64,000 nt of DNA from Nocardia jinanensis. GTDB taxonomy: Bacteria > Actinomycetota > Actinomycetes > Mycobacteriales > Mycobacteriaceae. The DNA lies in the NCBI RefSeq assembly GCF_014645735.1, contig NZ_BMMH01000006.1, positions 62,001 to 126,000 of the forward strand. Reading direction: 5' to 3'. Both the position numbers and the translations under genes were made by a program. How positions within the stretch are numbered: the stretch's first letter is position 1; each line of letters opens with the position of its first letter. Below are positions 17,872-25,837 of the stretch, one piece after another. Below the pieces are notes generated by a model. That model had not been told where the DNA came from. It searched no databases and saw only the letters and a program-made list of their open reading frames with translations.

Positions 17872-18243
17872 GTGAACGTTGCCCTGTGGATCGTGGCCGG
17901 GGTCCTGGCCGTCCTGTTCGGGATGGCCGGGGTGATGAAGGCCACCCAGCCCAAAGAAAAACTCGCCGAGAAGCTGCCGTGGGTCGCAGATGTCTCCGTC
18001 GGCACGCTGCGCCTGATCGGCGTCTCCGAGCTGCTCGGCGCGCTCGGGCTGATCCTGCCCGCGGTTACCGGGATCGCCCCGATTCTGACGCCGATCGCGG
18101 CAGCGGGGCTGGCCCTCATCATGGCCCTGGCCGTGGTCACCCACGCCCGCCGCAAGGAGCCGTCGGCGATCGTGTTCAACGTCGTGCTGTTCGCCGCCGC
18201 GGTATTCGTGGCCTGGGGACGCTTCGGCCCCTATAGCTTCTGA
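17872..18243 (+). CDS. DoxX-like membrane protein
   Basis: A 123-residue membrane protein of the DoxX/DoxX-like family with four predicted helices, starting VNVALWIVAGVLAVLFGMAG and containing GVSELLGALGLILP. A charged loop (KATQPKEKLAEKLPW) lies after the first helix. The GTG at 17872 has AAGGAG seven bases upstream. Family members take part in thiosulfate oxidation or oxidative-stress resistance in some bacteria; the role here is unknown. It is probably repressed by the divergent TetR protein. Confidence 0.8.
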   Translation: MNVALWIVAGVLAVLFGMAGVMKATQPKEKLAEKLPWVADVSVGTLRLIGVSELLGALGLILPAVTGIAPILTPIAAAGLALIMALAVVTHARRKEPSAIVFNVVLFAAAVFVAWGRFGPYSF

Positions 18244-18306
18244 CTCCCAGCTTCCCGCCGGGTCACCGCGCTGTGGACCAGCCGCTGACCCTCTACCCGA
18301 AAGCAG

Positions 18307-18337
18307 CGGGTCAGCGTGCCGCAGGCGCGCTGACCCG
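18307..18337. terminator. Hairpin between convergent doxX and thioesterase genes
   Basis: CGGGTCAGCG (18307-18316) pairs with CGCTGACCCG (18328-18337), a perfect ten-base stem in a convergent gap. It probably ends transcription from both sides. Confidence 0.65.
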
Positions 18338-18363
18338 TCACCTGCCTCATCGTTGGATCGAGA

Positions 18364-19014
18364 CTAGGGTTGACCCGGCCGGAGCTGGACGAACAACCCT
18401 TCCGCCTCCGCGCACAGGACATCGCCGTGCCGGATCTCGGCGCGCAGGACACGTTTACGGCCCTCTTCGCTGACGAACCGACCGCGAACCTGCAGTTCGA
18501 CTCCGACCGGCGTGATGGACCGATAGTCGGTGTGCAGGTAGGCGGTGCGGCAGGGCGCCCGACCACCCGCCTGGGCCAATCGGCCCAGCACTTCGTCGAA
18601 CAGCAGCGGGATCGCACCACCGTGCACGGCACCGCCCCCACCGAGGTAGTAGCGACCGAAAGTCACCGTGCCGTACACGCTGTCCCGGTCTCCCCCTTCC
18701 ACGACAAAGGCCGGAGACATGGTCTGCCCCCGGCCGGGCAGATCGAGGCGCCGGGCGAAAATGGCACGGCGCTCCTCGACCGCCATCGGCGTCAGCTTCC
18801 CCGACCACGCGGCGAGGTCGGCGGCGAGGCCGGCGCTCGTCGCGGGGTCCGGCGCCGCCGCGGCCAGTACGTCGAGGAAATGCCGCAGTTCCGCGATCAT
18901 GTCGCCGTATTCGGCGCCACCACCCGGGTTCGGTAATCCTGGTTCGCCCCACGTACGGGTCGGCGGGAAGCCTCCGCCCGACAGGGGAACATCGTCCGGC
19001 GCCTCGGCCGTCAC
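18364..19014 (-). CDS. PaaI-type hotdog thioesterase
   Basis: A 216-residue acyl-CoA thioesterase of the hotdog fold, hydrolysing acyl-CoA to acid and CoA. The first ~90 residues are a helical extension; the hotdog domain follows with GGGGAVHGGAIPLLFDEVLG, the central helix motif of the PaaI/4HBT group. The chosen GTG at 19014 overlaps the previous stop (GTGA), which supports it over an upstream ATG at 19086. It is co-transcribed with the small CxCG protein and the amidohydrolase. Confidence 0.8.
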   Translation of the reverse strand: MTAEAPDDVPLSGGGFPPTRTWGEPGLPNPGGGAEYGDMIAELRHFLDVLAAAAPDPATSAGLAADLAAWSGKLTPMAVEERRAIFARRLDLPGRGQTMSPAFVVEGGDRDSVYGTVTFGRYYLGGGGAVHGGAIPLLFDEVLGRLAQAGGRAPCRTAYLHTDYRSITPVGVELQVRGRFVSEEGRKRVLRAEIRHGDVLCAEAEGLFVQLRPGQP

Positions 19015-19265
19015 GCGCTGATACTTCCGGTGTGGATCCGGGCCTGACGCAACCCCTCTTCCTGAGTGGGCGCCGTGGTCTCCCATTCACCACAGGTGCA
19101 GAACGCCCGGTAGTGGTCGTCCACGGGGATCACTGCCTGGCCGTCGTGGTAGCCGCCGGTGCCGGCCGCCGCCATGAAGAATTCCAGCGGCTTCTCGTTC
19201 AGGCCGCTCTCCTCGTCCGACACTGCCGGATCCTCCTTCGTCGTGGTCATCGCGTTCCCGGTCAC
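19011..19265 (-). CDS. Small conserved-looking protein with FCTCGEW motif
   Basis: An 84-residue protein of unknown function. It is acidic, contains FMAAAGTGGYHDGQAVIP, and has FCTCGEWETT followed by AxxH (QARIHTG), a short Cys/His pattern that could bind zinc. It is locked between its neighbours by ATGA at the 5' end and GTGA at the 3' end, so it is translated with the amidohydrolase and thioesterase. The ATG at 19265 is used; MTTTKED at 19250 is an alternative. Confidence 0.65.
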   Translation of the reverse strand: MTGNAMTTTKEDPAVSDEESGLNEKPLEFFMAAAGTGGYHDGQAVIPVDDHYRAFCTCGEWETTAPTQEEGLRQARIHTGSISA

Positions 19266-20386
19266 TGCGCGTCGGCCGGGACCGGCGGGACGTGCGGGAA
19301 CAGCTCGTAGAAGGTGCCCTGGGTGATGCGCAGGCGAGTCTCGTCGGAGATGCCGTCGAACAGTCCCTTGAGGGTGTCCTGGGTATGCCCGAAGGTGCCT
19401 TCCATATGCGGGTAGTCGCTACCGAACATCACATTCTTGTAGCCCATGTGATCGTAGGCGGCCACCGCGGTCTCGTCGTGCTGGAACGATGCGTAGATCT
19501 GGCTGAACAGGATCTCCTTGGGGTCACGGGAGAGCTTGGGCCGGACCGCCATGTGATGCTGGCGGTAACCCTCGATCATGCGGTCACCCAGGAACGGCAC
19601 CCAGGTCGCGCCGCCCTCGGAGATCAGGACCCGCAGATTCGGATGCCGGTCCAGCGCACCCGAGGCAACCATCTTCATCGCCGCCCGCTGACCGGAGAAC
19701 GTGGTCTCGGTGTAGTTCATCACCGCACCGCCGGGACCGCGGTACACCTGCCCCGCCCCGCCCGAGGCCATATCCACGGGATCGGTGCCGATATGGAAGG
19801 CCAGGACGATCCCGGCCTCCTCGGCGACCGTCCAGAACGGTTCCCAGCTACTGCGATGCCAGTCGTCGGCACTCGGATGCGGGGTGGTCGGCAGGAAGAC
19901 GGCCTTGAAGCCCTGCTCCGCGGCCCAGGTCAATTCCTCCACCGCGTCGTTCACATCGAGGGTCGAGACCTGGGCGGTCACGACGTAACGGTCCGACACC
20001 GCCGTGATCTCCTCCAGTGCCCACTCGTTGCTCGCCCGCATGCACGCCTTCAGCAGCTCGGGAGTCCGGAAGGTCGAGGCCCACATGCCGAGCGACGGAA
20101 AGATGACCTCGCCCCAGACGCCCTCTTTGTCCAGGTCGGCCAGCCGGGCGCGGGCGTCGCGCACACCCTTGGGCTTGTGGCTCTCCTCGACGAACTGCAC
20201 CGCCGCCGAGGAAGGCAGCTTGCGGCGGAACGACTGCCCGTCGACGTGCACCGTCTCCCACTCACCATCGGGCTCTTTCTCCGCGCGCGGAGTGAGATCG
20301 GCCAGCCGCTTCGGCAGTCGCTGCTGCCAGAGGTCGTCCGGCTCCAGAAAATGCGAGTCGCCGGAGTTGGTCCAGATCTTGCTCAT
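19262..20386 (-). CDS. Amidohydrolase family (amidohydrolase-2) metal-dependent hydrolase or decarboxylase
   Basis: A 374-residue TIM-barrel enzyme of the amidohydrolase-2 family (relatives of ACMSD and gamma-resorcylate decarboxylase). Metal-site signs are the GDSHFLEP turn near the N-terminus, FHIGTDPVDM in the middle, and FGSDYPHMEGTF near residue 325. Substrates of the family are often aromatic carboxylates or imides; none can be assigned here. The ATG at 20386 is preferred because GGGAGA lies about five bases upstream (a second ATG is at 20389). It heads a three-gene unit divergent from a TetR gene. Confidence 0.8.
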   Translation of the reverse strand: MSKIWTNSGDSHFLEPDDLWQQRLPKRLADLTPRAEKEPDGEWETVHVDGQSFRRKLPSSAAVQFVEESHKPKGVRDARARLADLDKEGVWGEVIFPSLGMWASTFRTPELLKACMRASNEWALEEITAVSDRYVVTAQVSTLDVNDAVEELTWAAEQGFKAVFLPTTPHPSADDWHRSSWEPFWTVAEEAGIVLAFHIGTDPVDMASGGAGQVYRGPGGAVMNYTETTFSGQRAAMKMVASGALDRHPNLRVLISEGGATWVPFLGDRMIEGYRQHHMAVRPKLSRDPKEILFSQIYASFQHDETAVAAYDHMGYKNVMFGSDYPHMEGTFGHTQDTLKGLFDGISDETRLRITQGTFYELFPHVPPVPADAQ

Positions 20387-20478
20387 CATCTCTCCCAGGG
20401 GGCTCGAGGACGCTCCCGATCTCTCACGGGTAGCCGAGACCCAGCATGGCACTTCCGAGCCGCGCAGTCCAGACAAAT

Positions 20479-20499
20479 CTAATGATTAGTTCTTAGGTT
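20479..20499. promoter_or_regulatory. Palindrome CTAATGATTAG in tetR/amidohydrolase gap
   Basis: CTAATGATTAG (20479-20489) is a perfect 11-bp palindrome followed by TTCTTAGGTT, inside the AT-rich gap between the amidohydrolase unit and the divergent TetR gene. It is a likely operator of that TetR protein. Confidence 0.5.
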
Positions 20500-20590
20500 T
20501 TTCCTTCTCGATGCGCAGACCGGGCAGAATCGACGATTTATGTAATACTCTCCGATTAGAAGCTCCGATATCGCGGGAACGAGTGGTTCG

Positions 20591-21262
20591 ATGACTGGGA
20601 TGGCAGAGACAGCCGAGCACAACGGGCGACGCAAGCACTCGACGGGCGAGTCGACCCGCATCGCCCTGATGGAAGCCGCCGAGCAACTGTTCGCGGCACG
20701 CGGTGTCGACGCCGTCACGCTCCGCGAGATACAGCTGGCCGCCGGCCAATCGAATTCTTCGGTGATCGGCTACCACTTCGGCTCTCGGGAAGGGCTGGTC
20801 CGCGCGCTGATCACCTACCGCCTCGCCGGACTCGACGCCGGTCGCCAGGCCCTGCTCGACCGGATCCGCGACGAGGGCACCGCCGCCGATCCGCGCGCGG
20901 TCGTCTGGCTCATGGTCCGACCGCTGGCCGACAGCATCCGGGCCGGGGAAATGTTCGTCCCGTTCCTCGCACGGCTGAGCGAAGATCCCGAGGCCCGCAC
21001 CTCGTACTGGCCGGACCACCTGGAGGATTTCTGGAGTAGTGAGCGCATGGAGCAACTCGTCGAGGCCGCGCTTCAGGATCTGCCCGACCGTATCCGCCGC
21101 GGCCGGACGTTCCAGCTCTACAACAGCGTGCTGAACCTGCTCGGCGCGAGCGCCCGCACCCATCACATCAGCGAGGCCCAGCTACACAACTATGTCGACG
21201 GCTGGGTCGGCATGCTCACCGCACCGGTGTCCTACGAGACCCGCGCCCAGCTGACCGACTGA
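20591..21262 (+). CDS. TetR family regulator
   Basis: A 223-residue regulator. The helix-turn-helix is seen in STRIALMEAAEQLFAARG, VDAVTLREIQLAAGQS and VIGYHFGSREGLVRALI (residues about 21-77). The remaining part is a ligand-binding domain with no known effector. It is divergent from the amidohydrolase unit and read in the same direction as the following SnoaL-like gene, both of which it may control. Confidence 0.88.
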   Translation: MTGMAETAEHNGRRKHSTGESTRIALMEAAEQLFAARGVDAVTLREIQLAAGQSNSSVIGYHFGSREGLVRALITYRLAGLDAGRQALLDRIRDEGTAADPRAVVWLMVRPLADSIRAGEMFVPFLARLSEDPEARTSYWPDHLEDFWSSERMEQLVEAALQDLPDRIRRGRTFQLYNSVLNLLGASARTHHISEAQLHNYVDGWVGMLTAPVSYETRAQLTD

Positions 21263-21319
21263 CCGGCCGCCCGCACCACGTACCGAATTCCCACCGCCCA
21301 CTCGCCAGGAAGGCACACC

Positions 21320-21718
21320 ATGGCTGCGACCGACACCCCCTCCGCGGTGGCCGCGTGGCACCGGCTCGTCGCCGAGCCCGATACCGCGCGACTCCGGGAT
21401 CTACTCGCACCCGAGGTGGTGTTCCGTTCACCGGCAGTGCACACACCGCAGGTTGGCCGCGATCGAGCCTTCGCCTACTTGTGGGCGGCCTTGCAGGTCC
21501 TCGGCCCGACATTGACCTACGGCCACCAGTGGTTCGATGACGATTCCGCCGTGCTGCGCTTCTCCGCGACCGTGGATGAGCTGGTGGTGGATGGTGTCGA
21601 CCTCATCCGCTGGGATACCGACGGCCGCCTGACCGAGTTCACCGTCATGATTCGGCCTTTCAAGGCCTTGCAGGCCGTTATCGCGGCGATGGGAGCGGAA
21701 CTGACACGGCAGCAGTGA
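21320..21718 (+). CDS. SnoaL/NTF2-like protein
   Basis: A 132-residue single-domain protein of the nuclear transport factor 2-like fold. It begins with a helical segment (SAVAAWHRLVAEPDTARL), has LLAPEVVFRSPAV typical of SnoaL-like proteins, and ends in strands (LIRWDTDGRLTEFTVMIRP). Family members are isomerases, hydrolases or non-enzymatic binders, and no catalytic set is evident. It follows the TetR gene by 57 bases with AGGAAGG before the ATG. Confidence 0.72.
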   Translation: MAATDTPSAVAAWHRLVAEPDTARLRDLLAPEVVFRSPAVHTPQVGRDRAFAYLWAALQVLGPTLTYGHQWFDDDSAVLRFSATVDELVVDGVDLIRWDTDGRLTEFTVMIRPFKALQAVIAAMGAELTRQQ

Positions 21719-21775
21719 ACAGCGCCGGCGTAATGCCGAGAACCCGCTGATCCACACGGCTGACCTCCGGAACGC

Positions 21776-22633
21776 TCAGAGGGCGGTTTCTCGCCTTCCG
21801 AGCAGGTCGAGCGCGAAGGCCGAATACCGGCTCGCGATATGTTCCGGTGTGCTGGGGCCGTCGATACGGAACCACTGGGCCAGGGACGTGCACATCGTGG
21901 CGACGGCCCGTCCGGCCACGCGCGGATCCTGGGCCCGCAGGTAACCGTCGGTGATCGCGGCGGCTATCTCGTCGTCGAGTGCGTATTGGATCGCGTTGCG
22001 CGATGCGGTGATATGGCGGCGATTCTCACCGGTGAGGCTGCGCATCTCACTGGCGCCGATGAAGGCGAGCGCTCGGCGATGGGTGTGATAGAGCGCCAAC
22101 GCCTCCACCATCAGGGCGACGCGGGCGATGCTCGTCGCGCCTTCCGCCCGCGCGGCGTCCACTCGCCAGTGCAGTTCGTCCATTGTGGTATCGAGTATCC
22201 GCATCAGGAGTCCCTGTTTGTCTCGATAACGGTGGTACACCCCGGGCACGCTGATACCGGCGCGGTGCGCCAGCGAACGCATCGTGGCGCCGTGATATCC
22301 CGTTTCGACGAACGATTCGAGCGCGGCGTGGAGTACCGGATCGAGGCGCAGGGGCGGGAAGTCCCGCCACCCGGCCGTCGGTCCCGGTGGGCGATCTCCA
22401 TTGCTCCCGCGGGTAGCGACGGTCCGTACCGGGACGTCGCCGCCGCCGAGCAGGTCGTGCACGTCCACCTGGAGTGCCGCGGCGAACAATCGCAGGCGGT
22501 CGACGGTGACCTTGGTCTTTCCGTTCTCGATCGCGCTCAGGGTCGCCGGACTCAGCGAGAGACGGCGAGCCAATTCGCGCTGCGATATTCCCGCGGCTCG
22601 CCGAGCCGAGCGGATCGCCTCCGGTACGGCCAT
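21776..22633 (-). CDS. Double-headed regulator: XRE HTH fused to TetR
   Basis: A 285-residue regulator with two different DNA-binding modules. Residues about 4-60 form a Cro/C1-type HTH (IRSARRAAGISQRELARRL, LSPATLSAIENGKTKVTV). After a Gly/Pro-rich linker, residues about 95-150 form a TetR HTH (ALESFVETGYHGATMRSLA, AGISVPGVYHRYRDKQGLL), followed by a TetR ligand domain. The ATG at 22633 is used. It is divergent from the acyl-CoA dehydrogenase/phosphotransferase pair and is probably its regulator. The combination is unusual for either family; the effector may be an acyl-CoA (inference). Confidence 0.85.
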   Translation of the reverse strand: MAVPEAIRSARRAAGISQRELARRLSLSPATLSAIENGKTKVTVDRLRLFAAALQVDVHDLLGGGDVPVRTVATRGSNGDRPPGPTAGWRDFPPLRLDPVLHAALESFVETGYHGATMRSLAHRAGISVPGVYHRYRDKQGLLMRILDTTMDELHWRVDAARAEGATSIARVALMVEALALYHTHRRALAFIGASEMRSLTGENRRHITASRNAIQYALDDEIAAAITDGYLRAQDPRVAGRAVATMCTSLAQWFRIDGPSTPEHIASRYSAFALDLLGRRETAL

Positions 22634-22656
22634 TGGATATGCACCTCGCTCCAGCA

Positions 22657-22671
22657 TTCAGAAATCCTGAA
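22657..22671. promoter_or_regulatory. Inverted repeat in XRE-TetR / fadE gap
   Basis: TTCAG-AAATC-CTGAA is a perfect interrupted palindrome 24 bases before the regulator start. Further AT-rich sequence (TTTTGACGGTTGTTCGACA) follows towards the fadE-like gene. It is a candidate operator for the double-headed regulator. Confidence 0.45.
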
Positions 22672-22771
22672 CATTTTGACGGTTGTTCGACACATATGCC
22701 AGGTTATAAGCCCGGCGGGCCGAACGATCGTTCCGACCCGTTTCCCGGCCCCCACCTTCGAGGAGTTTCGG

Positions 22772-23980
22772 ATGCCCATCGATCTGTCCTGTGCGCCAGA
22801 GACCACCGAACTGGTGGAGCAGGTCCGGACCTTCGTCCGCGAGGTCGTGCTCCCGGTGGAGGACGCACACCTCGGCGATATCGCCGCCGCCGGCGGGGAC
22901 ACCGTGCGGGTCGAGTTGCAGCGGCAAGCGCAGCAGGCCGGGGTTTTCGCGCCGCATGCGCCGATCGAGTACGGCGGTCACGGGCTGAACATGTCCGAGC
23001 GCGCGCCGGTGTTCGAGGAGGCCGGGTACTCACTGTTCGGTCCCACGGCCCTGAATATCGCCGCGCCGGACGAAGGTAACGTCCATCTGCTGGCCCACGT
23101 CGCCGACCCGGAGCAGAAACAACAGTTCCTCGAGCCCCTCGCGCGCGGCGATATCCGTTCGGCCTTCGCGATGACCGAACCCGCACCGGGCGCGGGTTCG
23201 GATCCGGCGGCGCTGACCACCCGCGCGGTGCGCGCCGACGGCGGCTGGCGGATCACCGGCCACAAATGGTTCATCACCGGCGCAGACGGTGCGGGCTTTT
23301 TCATCATCTTCGCCCGCACCTCCGGTGAGCCGGGACAACGCGGGGGCGCCACGATGTTCCTCTGCCCGGCGGACGCACCCGGCCTGCGGGTGGGCCGGCA
23401 TATCGGAACGCTGGACAAGGCCATGCTCGGTGGACACTGCGAGGTGTTCTTCGACGAGGTGTTCGTCCCGGATTCCGGCGTGCTGGGCGAAGTCGACCGC
23501 GGTTTCCAGTACGCGCAGGTACGCCTCGGGCCCGCCCGGATGACCCATGTCATGCGCTGGCTCGGCGCCGCCCGGCGCGGGCACGATATCGCAGTCGGCC
23601 ATATCGCCCGGCGCGACGGATTCGGCACCAAACTCGGCGATCTCGGCATGACCCAGAAGATGGTGGCCGACAACGAGATCGATATCGCGGCGACCCGCGC
23701 CTTGCTGACCCGGGCCTGCTGGGAACTGGACCAGGGACAGCCCGCATCCGACTCGACATCCATCGCGAAGACCTTCGCCGCGGAAGCCATCTTCCGCATC
23801 GTGGACCGCAGCATCCAGATGTGCGGGGGCCTGGGTGTTTCCGACGATCTGCCGCTGGCCCGGCTCTCCCGCGAAGTCCGGCCGTTCCGGATCTACGACG
23901 GCCCGTCCGAAGTGCACCGCTGGGCCATCGCCAAACGAGTCGTCGGCGCCGCCAAACGCGCCGCGAAGGAAAACCAATGA
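22772..23980 (+). CDS. ACAD10/11-like acyl-CoA dehydrogenase
   Basis: A 402-residue flavoprotein of the acyl-CoA dehydrogenase family. FAD and acyl-binding segments are AMTEPAPGAGSDPAALTT and WRITGHKWFITGADG. The loop that holds the catalytic base reads RIYDGPSEVHR (Asp near 376), where ordinary medium-chain enzymes have YEGTSQIQR. This DGPxEVH pattern marks the ACAD10/ACAD11 branch. The stop overlaps the next gene (ATGA), a kinase-like phosphotransferase. In that branch a kinase and a dehydrogenase-fold enzyme act in series on 4-hydroxyacyl-CoA (bacterial LvaA/LvaC; fused in human ACAD10/11); the same role is inferred here. Confidence 0.88.
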   Translation: MPIDLSCAPETTELVEQVRTFVREVVLPVEDAHLGDIAAAGGDTVRVELQRQAQQAGVFAPHAPIEYGGHGLNMSERAPVFEEAGYSLFGPTALNIAAPDEGNVHLLAHVADPEQKQQFLEPLARGDIRSAFAMTEPAPGAGSDPAALTTRAVRADGGWRITGHKWFITGADGAGFFIIFARTSGEPGQRGGATMFLCPADAPGLRVGRHIGTLDKAMLGGHCEVFFDEVFVPDSGVLGEVDRGFQYAQVRLGPARMTHVMRWLGAARRGHDIAVGHIARRDGFGTKLGDLGMTQKMVADNEIDIAATRALLTRACWELDQGQPASDSTSIAKTFAAEAIFRIVDRSIQMCGGLGVSDDLPLARLSREVRPFRIYDGPSEVHRWAIAKRVVGAAKRAAKENQ

Positions 23981-24987
23981 GCACGCCCGGCATGGACGTC
24001 GCCGCATTACGCCGATACCTGATCGACGCGGGTGTACCCGTGCGTGGCGAACTGCGGGTCGAACTGATCAGCGGCGGACGATCCAACCTGACCTTCAAGG
24101 CCTACGACGACGAATCGACCTGGGTGGTACGGCGACCGCCGACGAGCGGACTGACTCCTTCCGCGCACGATATGTCGCGCGAGTACACCGTCGCCGGCCG
24201 GCTCCAGGGCACCCCGGTACCGGTCGCCCGAACCGTCACCTTCGATTCGGCGGGCACCGCACTCGGCGCCCCGATGACCGTCGTCGAATACGTCGACGGG
24301 CTCGTGATCCGAGACCGGGCAGATCTCGCGGCGCTCACCGACGCGCAGGTCGAGGCCGCCGCCGACACCCTGGTCTCGGTTCTCGTGGATCTGCACGCCG
24401 TCGACTACCAGGCGATCGGGCTCGGCGGCTTCGGCCGGCCGGATGGGTTCCTCGCTCGTCAGATCGCGCTGTGGGCTCGGCAATGGGAGCGGGTCAAAAC
24501 TCGCGAACTCCCCGATGTGGCGGCGTTGCACGCGGCGTTGTCCGACGCGGTTCCGGCACATTCGGCCGCATCGATCATTCACGGCGATTTCCGTATCGAC
24601 AACACCATTCTCGACGCCGCCCAGCCGAATATCGTTCGCGCAGCGGTCGACTGGGAACTCTCGACCCTCGGCGACCCGCTCACCGATATCGCCCTGATGT
24701 GCGTCTACCGCACGCCGAGCTTCGACCTCGTCCTCGGCACCGATGCCGCGTGGACCAGCCCCCGGCTGCCCGCCGCCGACGAACTCGCCCACCGGTACGC
24801 CACCCGCTCCGGCCGCGACCTCGGGAACTGGAACTTCTACACAGCACTGGCCAACTTCAAGCTGGGTGTCATCGGCGAGGGTATCGCCCATCGTGCACTG
24901 CGCGGCTCGGACGTGGGCGGCGATGCCCTGCGCGCCGCGGAGGTGACAGCAGAATTCATGGCCGCGGGATTGCGGGCTCTTTCGTAG
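23977..24987 (+). CDS. APH-family phosphotransferase, likely acyl-CoA kinase partner
   Basis: A 336-residue protein of the aminoglycoside phosphotransferase/choline kinase fold. The N-lobe starts with ELISGGRSNLTFKAY; the catalytic loop is IIHGDFRIDN (His near 201) and the metal-binding segment is VDWELSTLGDPLTDIALM near 224. All kinase residues needed are present. It overlaps the dehydrogenase gene by ATGA. Family members next to or fused with ACAD10/11-type dehydrogenases phosphorylate 4-hydroxyacyl-CoA, allowing loss of phosphate. An antibiotic-resistance role is unlikely in this context. Confidence 0.88.
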   Translation: MSTPGMDVAALRRYLIDAGVPVRGELRVELISGGRSNLTFKAYDDESTWVVRRPPTSGLTPSAHDMSREYTVAGRLQGTPVPVARTVTFDSAGTALGAPMTVVEYVDGLVIRDRADLAALTDAQVEAAADTLVSVLVDLHAVDYQAIGLGGFGRPDGFLARQIALWARQWERVKTRELPDVAALHAALSDAVPAHSAASIIHGDFRIDNTILDAAQPNIVRAAVDWELSTLGDPLTDIALMCVYRTPSFDLVLGTDAAWTSPRLPAADELAHRYATRSGRDLGNWNFYTALANFKLGVIGEGIAHRALRGSDVGGDALRAAEVTAEFMAAGLRALS

Positions 24988-25091
24988 CGCGTCCGGACCC
25001 GCCTACGATCCCGATTTCCCGCGCAGGCCACCGGCGAGGCCGCGCGGGAGAACCCATGGGAGAATACGGCTCCACAGGACGGGAGGGACAG

Positions 25092-25718
25092 ATGGGCGCG
25101 ACTGCTCACATAGGCCGCCCGATGGGAGCGGACGGAGACCGGACTCGCCGGCGGATCAAGGCTGCCACGATGAAGCACGTCGCCGAGGTCGGCTACGCCA
25201 ATGCCACCATGAAAGCGATCGCCCAGGAAGCTCAGCTCACCAGCGCGGCGATCTACCACTACTTCCCGTCCAAGGAGTCGCTGGTGGTTGCCACGCTGGA
25301 GTCCGTACTAGGCGAAGTAGTGGGACGCCTCGAGGAAGCGGCGGAGCGGGAGGCCACACTGCTCGGCCGGCTGACCGCCATCCTCGAGGAGGCGCTCGCA
25401 TGTGTCGAGGACTATCCGTCGGTGACCAGGTTCGAGGCGAGCATCTCGTTCGAGACCAATCGCCATCCGGACCTCTCCGCACTGCGCTCCCGCCGCCGCG
25501 AGGCCGAAGAGGAGTTGTACAGCCGGCTGATCAGCGATGCTGTGGCCCACGGTGAGCTTGCTCCCGATGTCGACGGACAGTCCCTGGTCGATGTCATTGT
25601 GTCGATTTCCTCCGGGTTGACCTACCTGTCGGCCACGTCGGTTCCGGAGCGACACCGCTGCGCCGTTCGCGCCGTGGAATCAATCCTGGATACCGGGCTA
25701 CCGGTGGTCGGCAAGTAG
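25092..25718 (+). CDS. TetR family regulator
   Basis: A 208-residue regulator with a clear N-terminal HTH: DRTRRRIKAATMKHVAEVG, then MKAIAQEAQLTSAAIYHYF and PSKESLVVATLE. The ATG at 25092 has GGGAGGGA close upstream; an in-frame ATG at 25056 with GGGAG is nearly as good. It stands between the dehydrogenase/kinase pair and the large catabolic island. Because it borders the island it is one candidate for the protein that binds the repeated palindromes there; nothing in its sequence proves that. Confidence 0.87.
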   Translation: MGATAHIGRPMGADGDRTRRRIKAATMKHVAEVGYANATMKAIAQEAQLTSAAIYHYFPSKESLVVATLESVLGEVVGRLEEAAEREATLLGRLTAILEEALACVEDYPSVTRFEASISFETNRHPDLSALRSRRREAEEELYSRLISDAVAHGELAPDVDGQSLVDVIVSISSGLTYLSATSVPERHRCAVRAVESILDTGLPVVGK

Positions 25719-25742
25719 CAGCGAACCCCGGGGATCACCCGG

Positions 25743-25835
25743 CACAAAACGCCCGAGTATCTGGAAGTCCGTGATGCCCTTCCGCGCACGCCGATCGGGA
25801 AGGTACGCAAGGCCGATCTCCGTCGAGAACTGCGC
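25743..25835 (+). pseudogene. 3' end remnant of an AMP-forming CoA ligase
   Basis: The plus strand reads HKTPEYLEVRDALPRTPIGK and then VRKADLRRELR, the unmistakable C-terminal end of an acyl-CoA synthetase with its catalytic lysine motif (LPRTPIGK). Nothing of the other ~500 residues is present upstream, where an intact TetR gene ends at 25718. It is a relic of a deleted ligase gene. Confidence 0.75.
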
Positions 25836-25837
25836 GT

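Noticed and set aside
23977-24987. An aminoglycoside resistance kinase
   Set aside because: The fold is shared, but the overlap with an ACAD10/11-type dehydrogenase and the catabolic setting favour an acyl-CoA or hydroxyacyl substrate.
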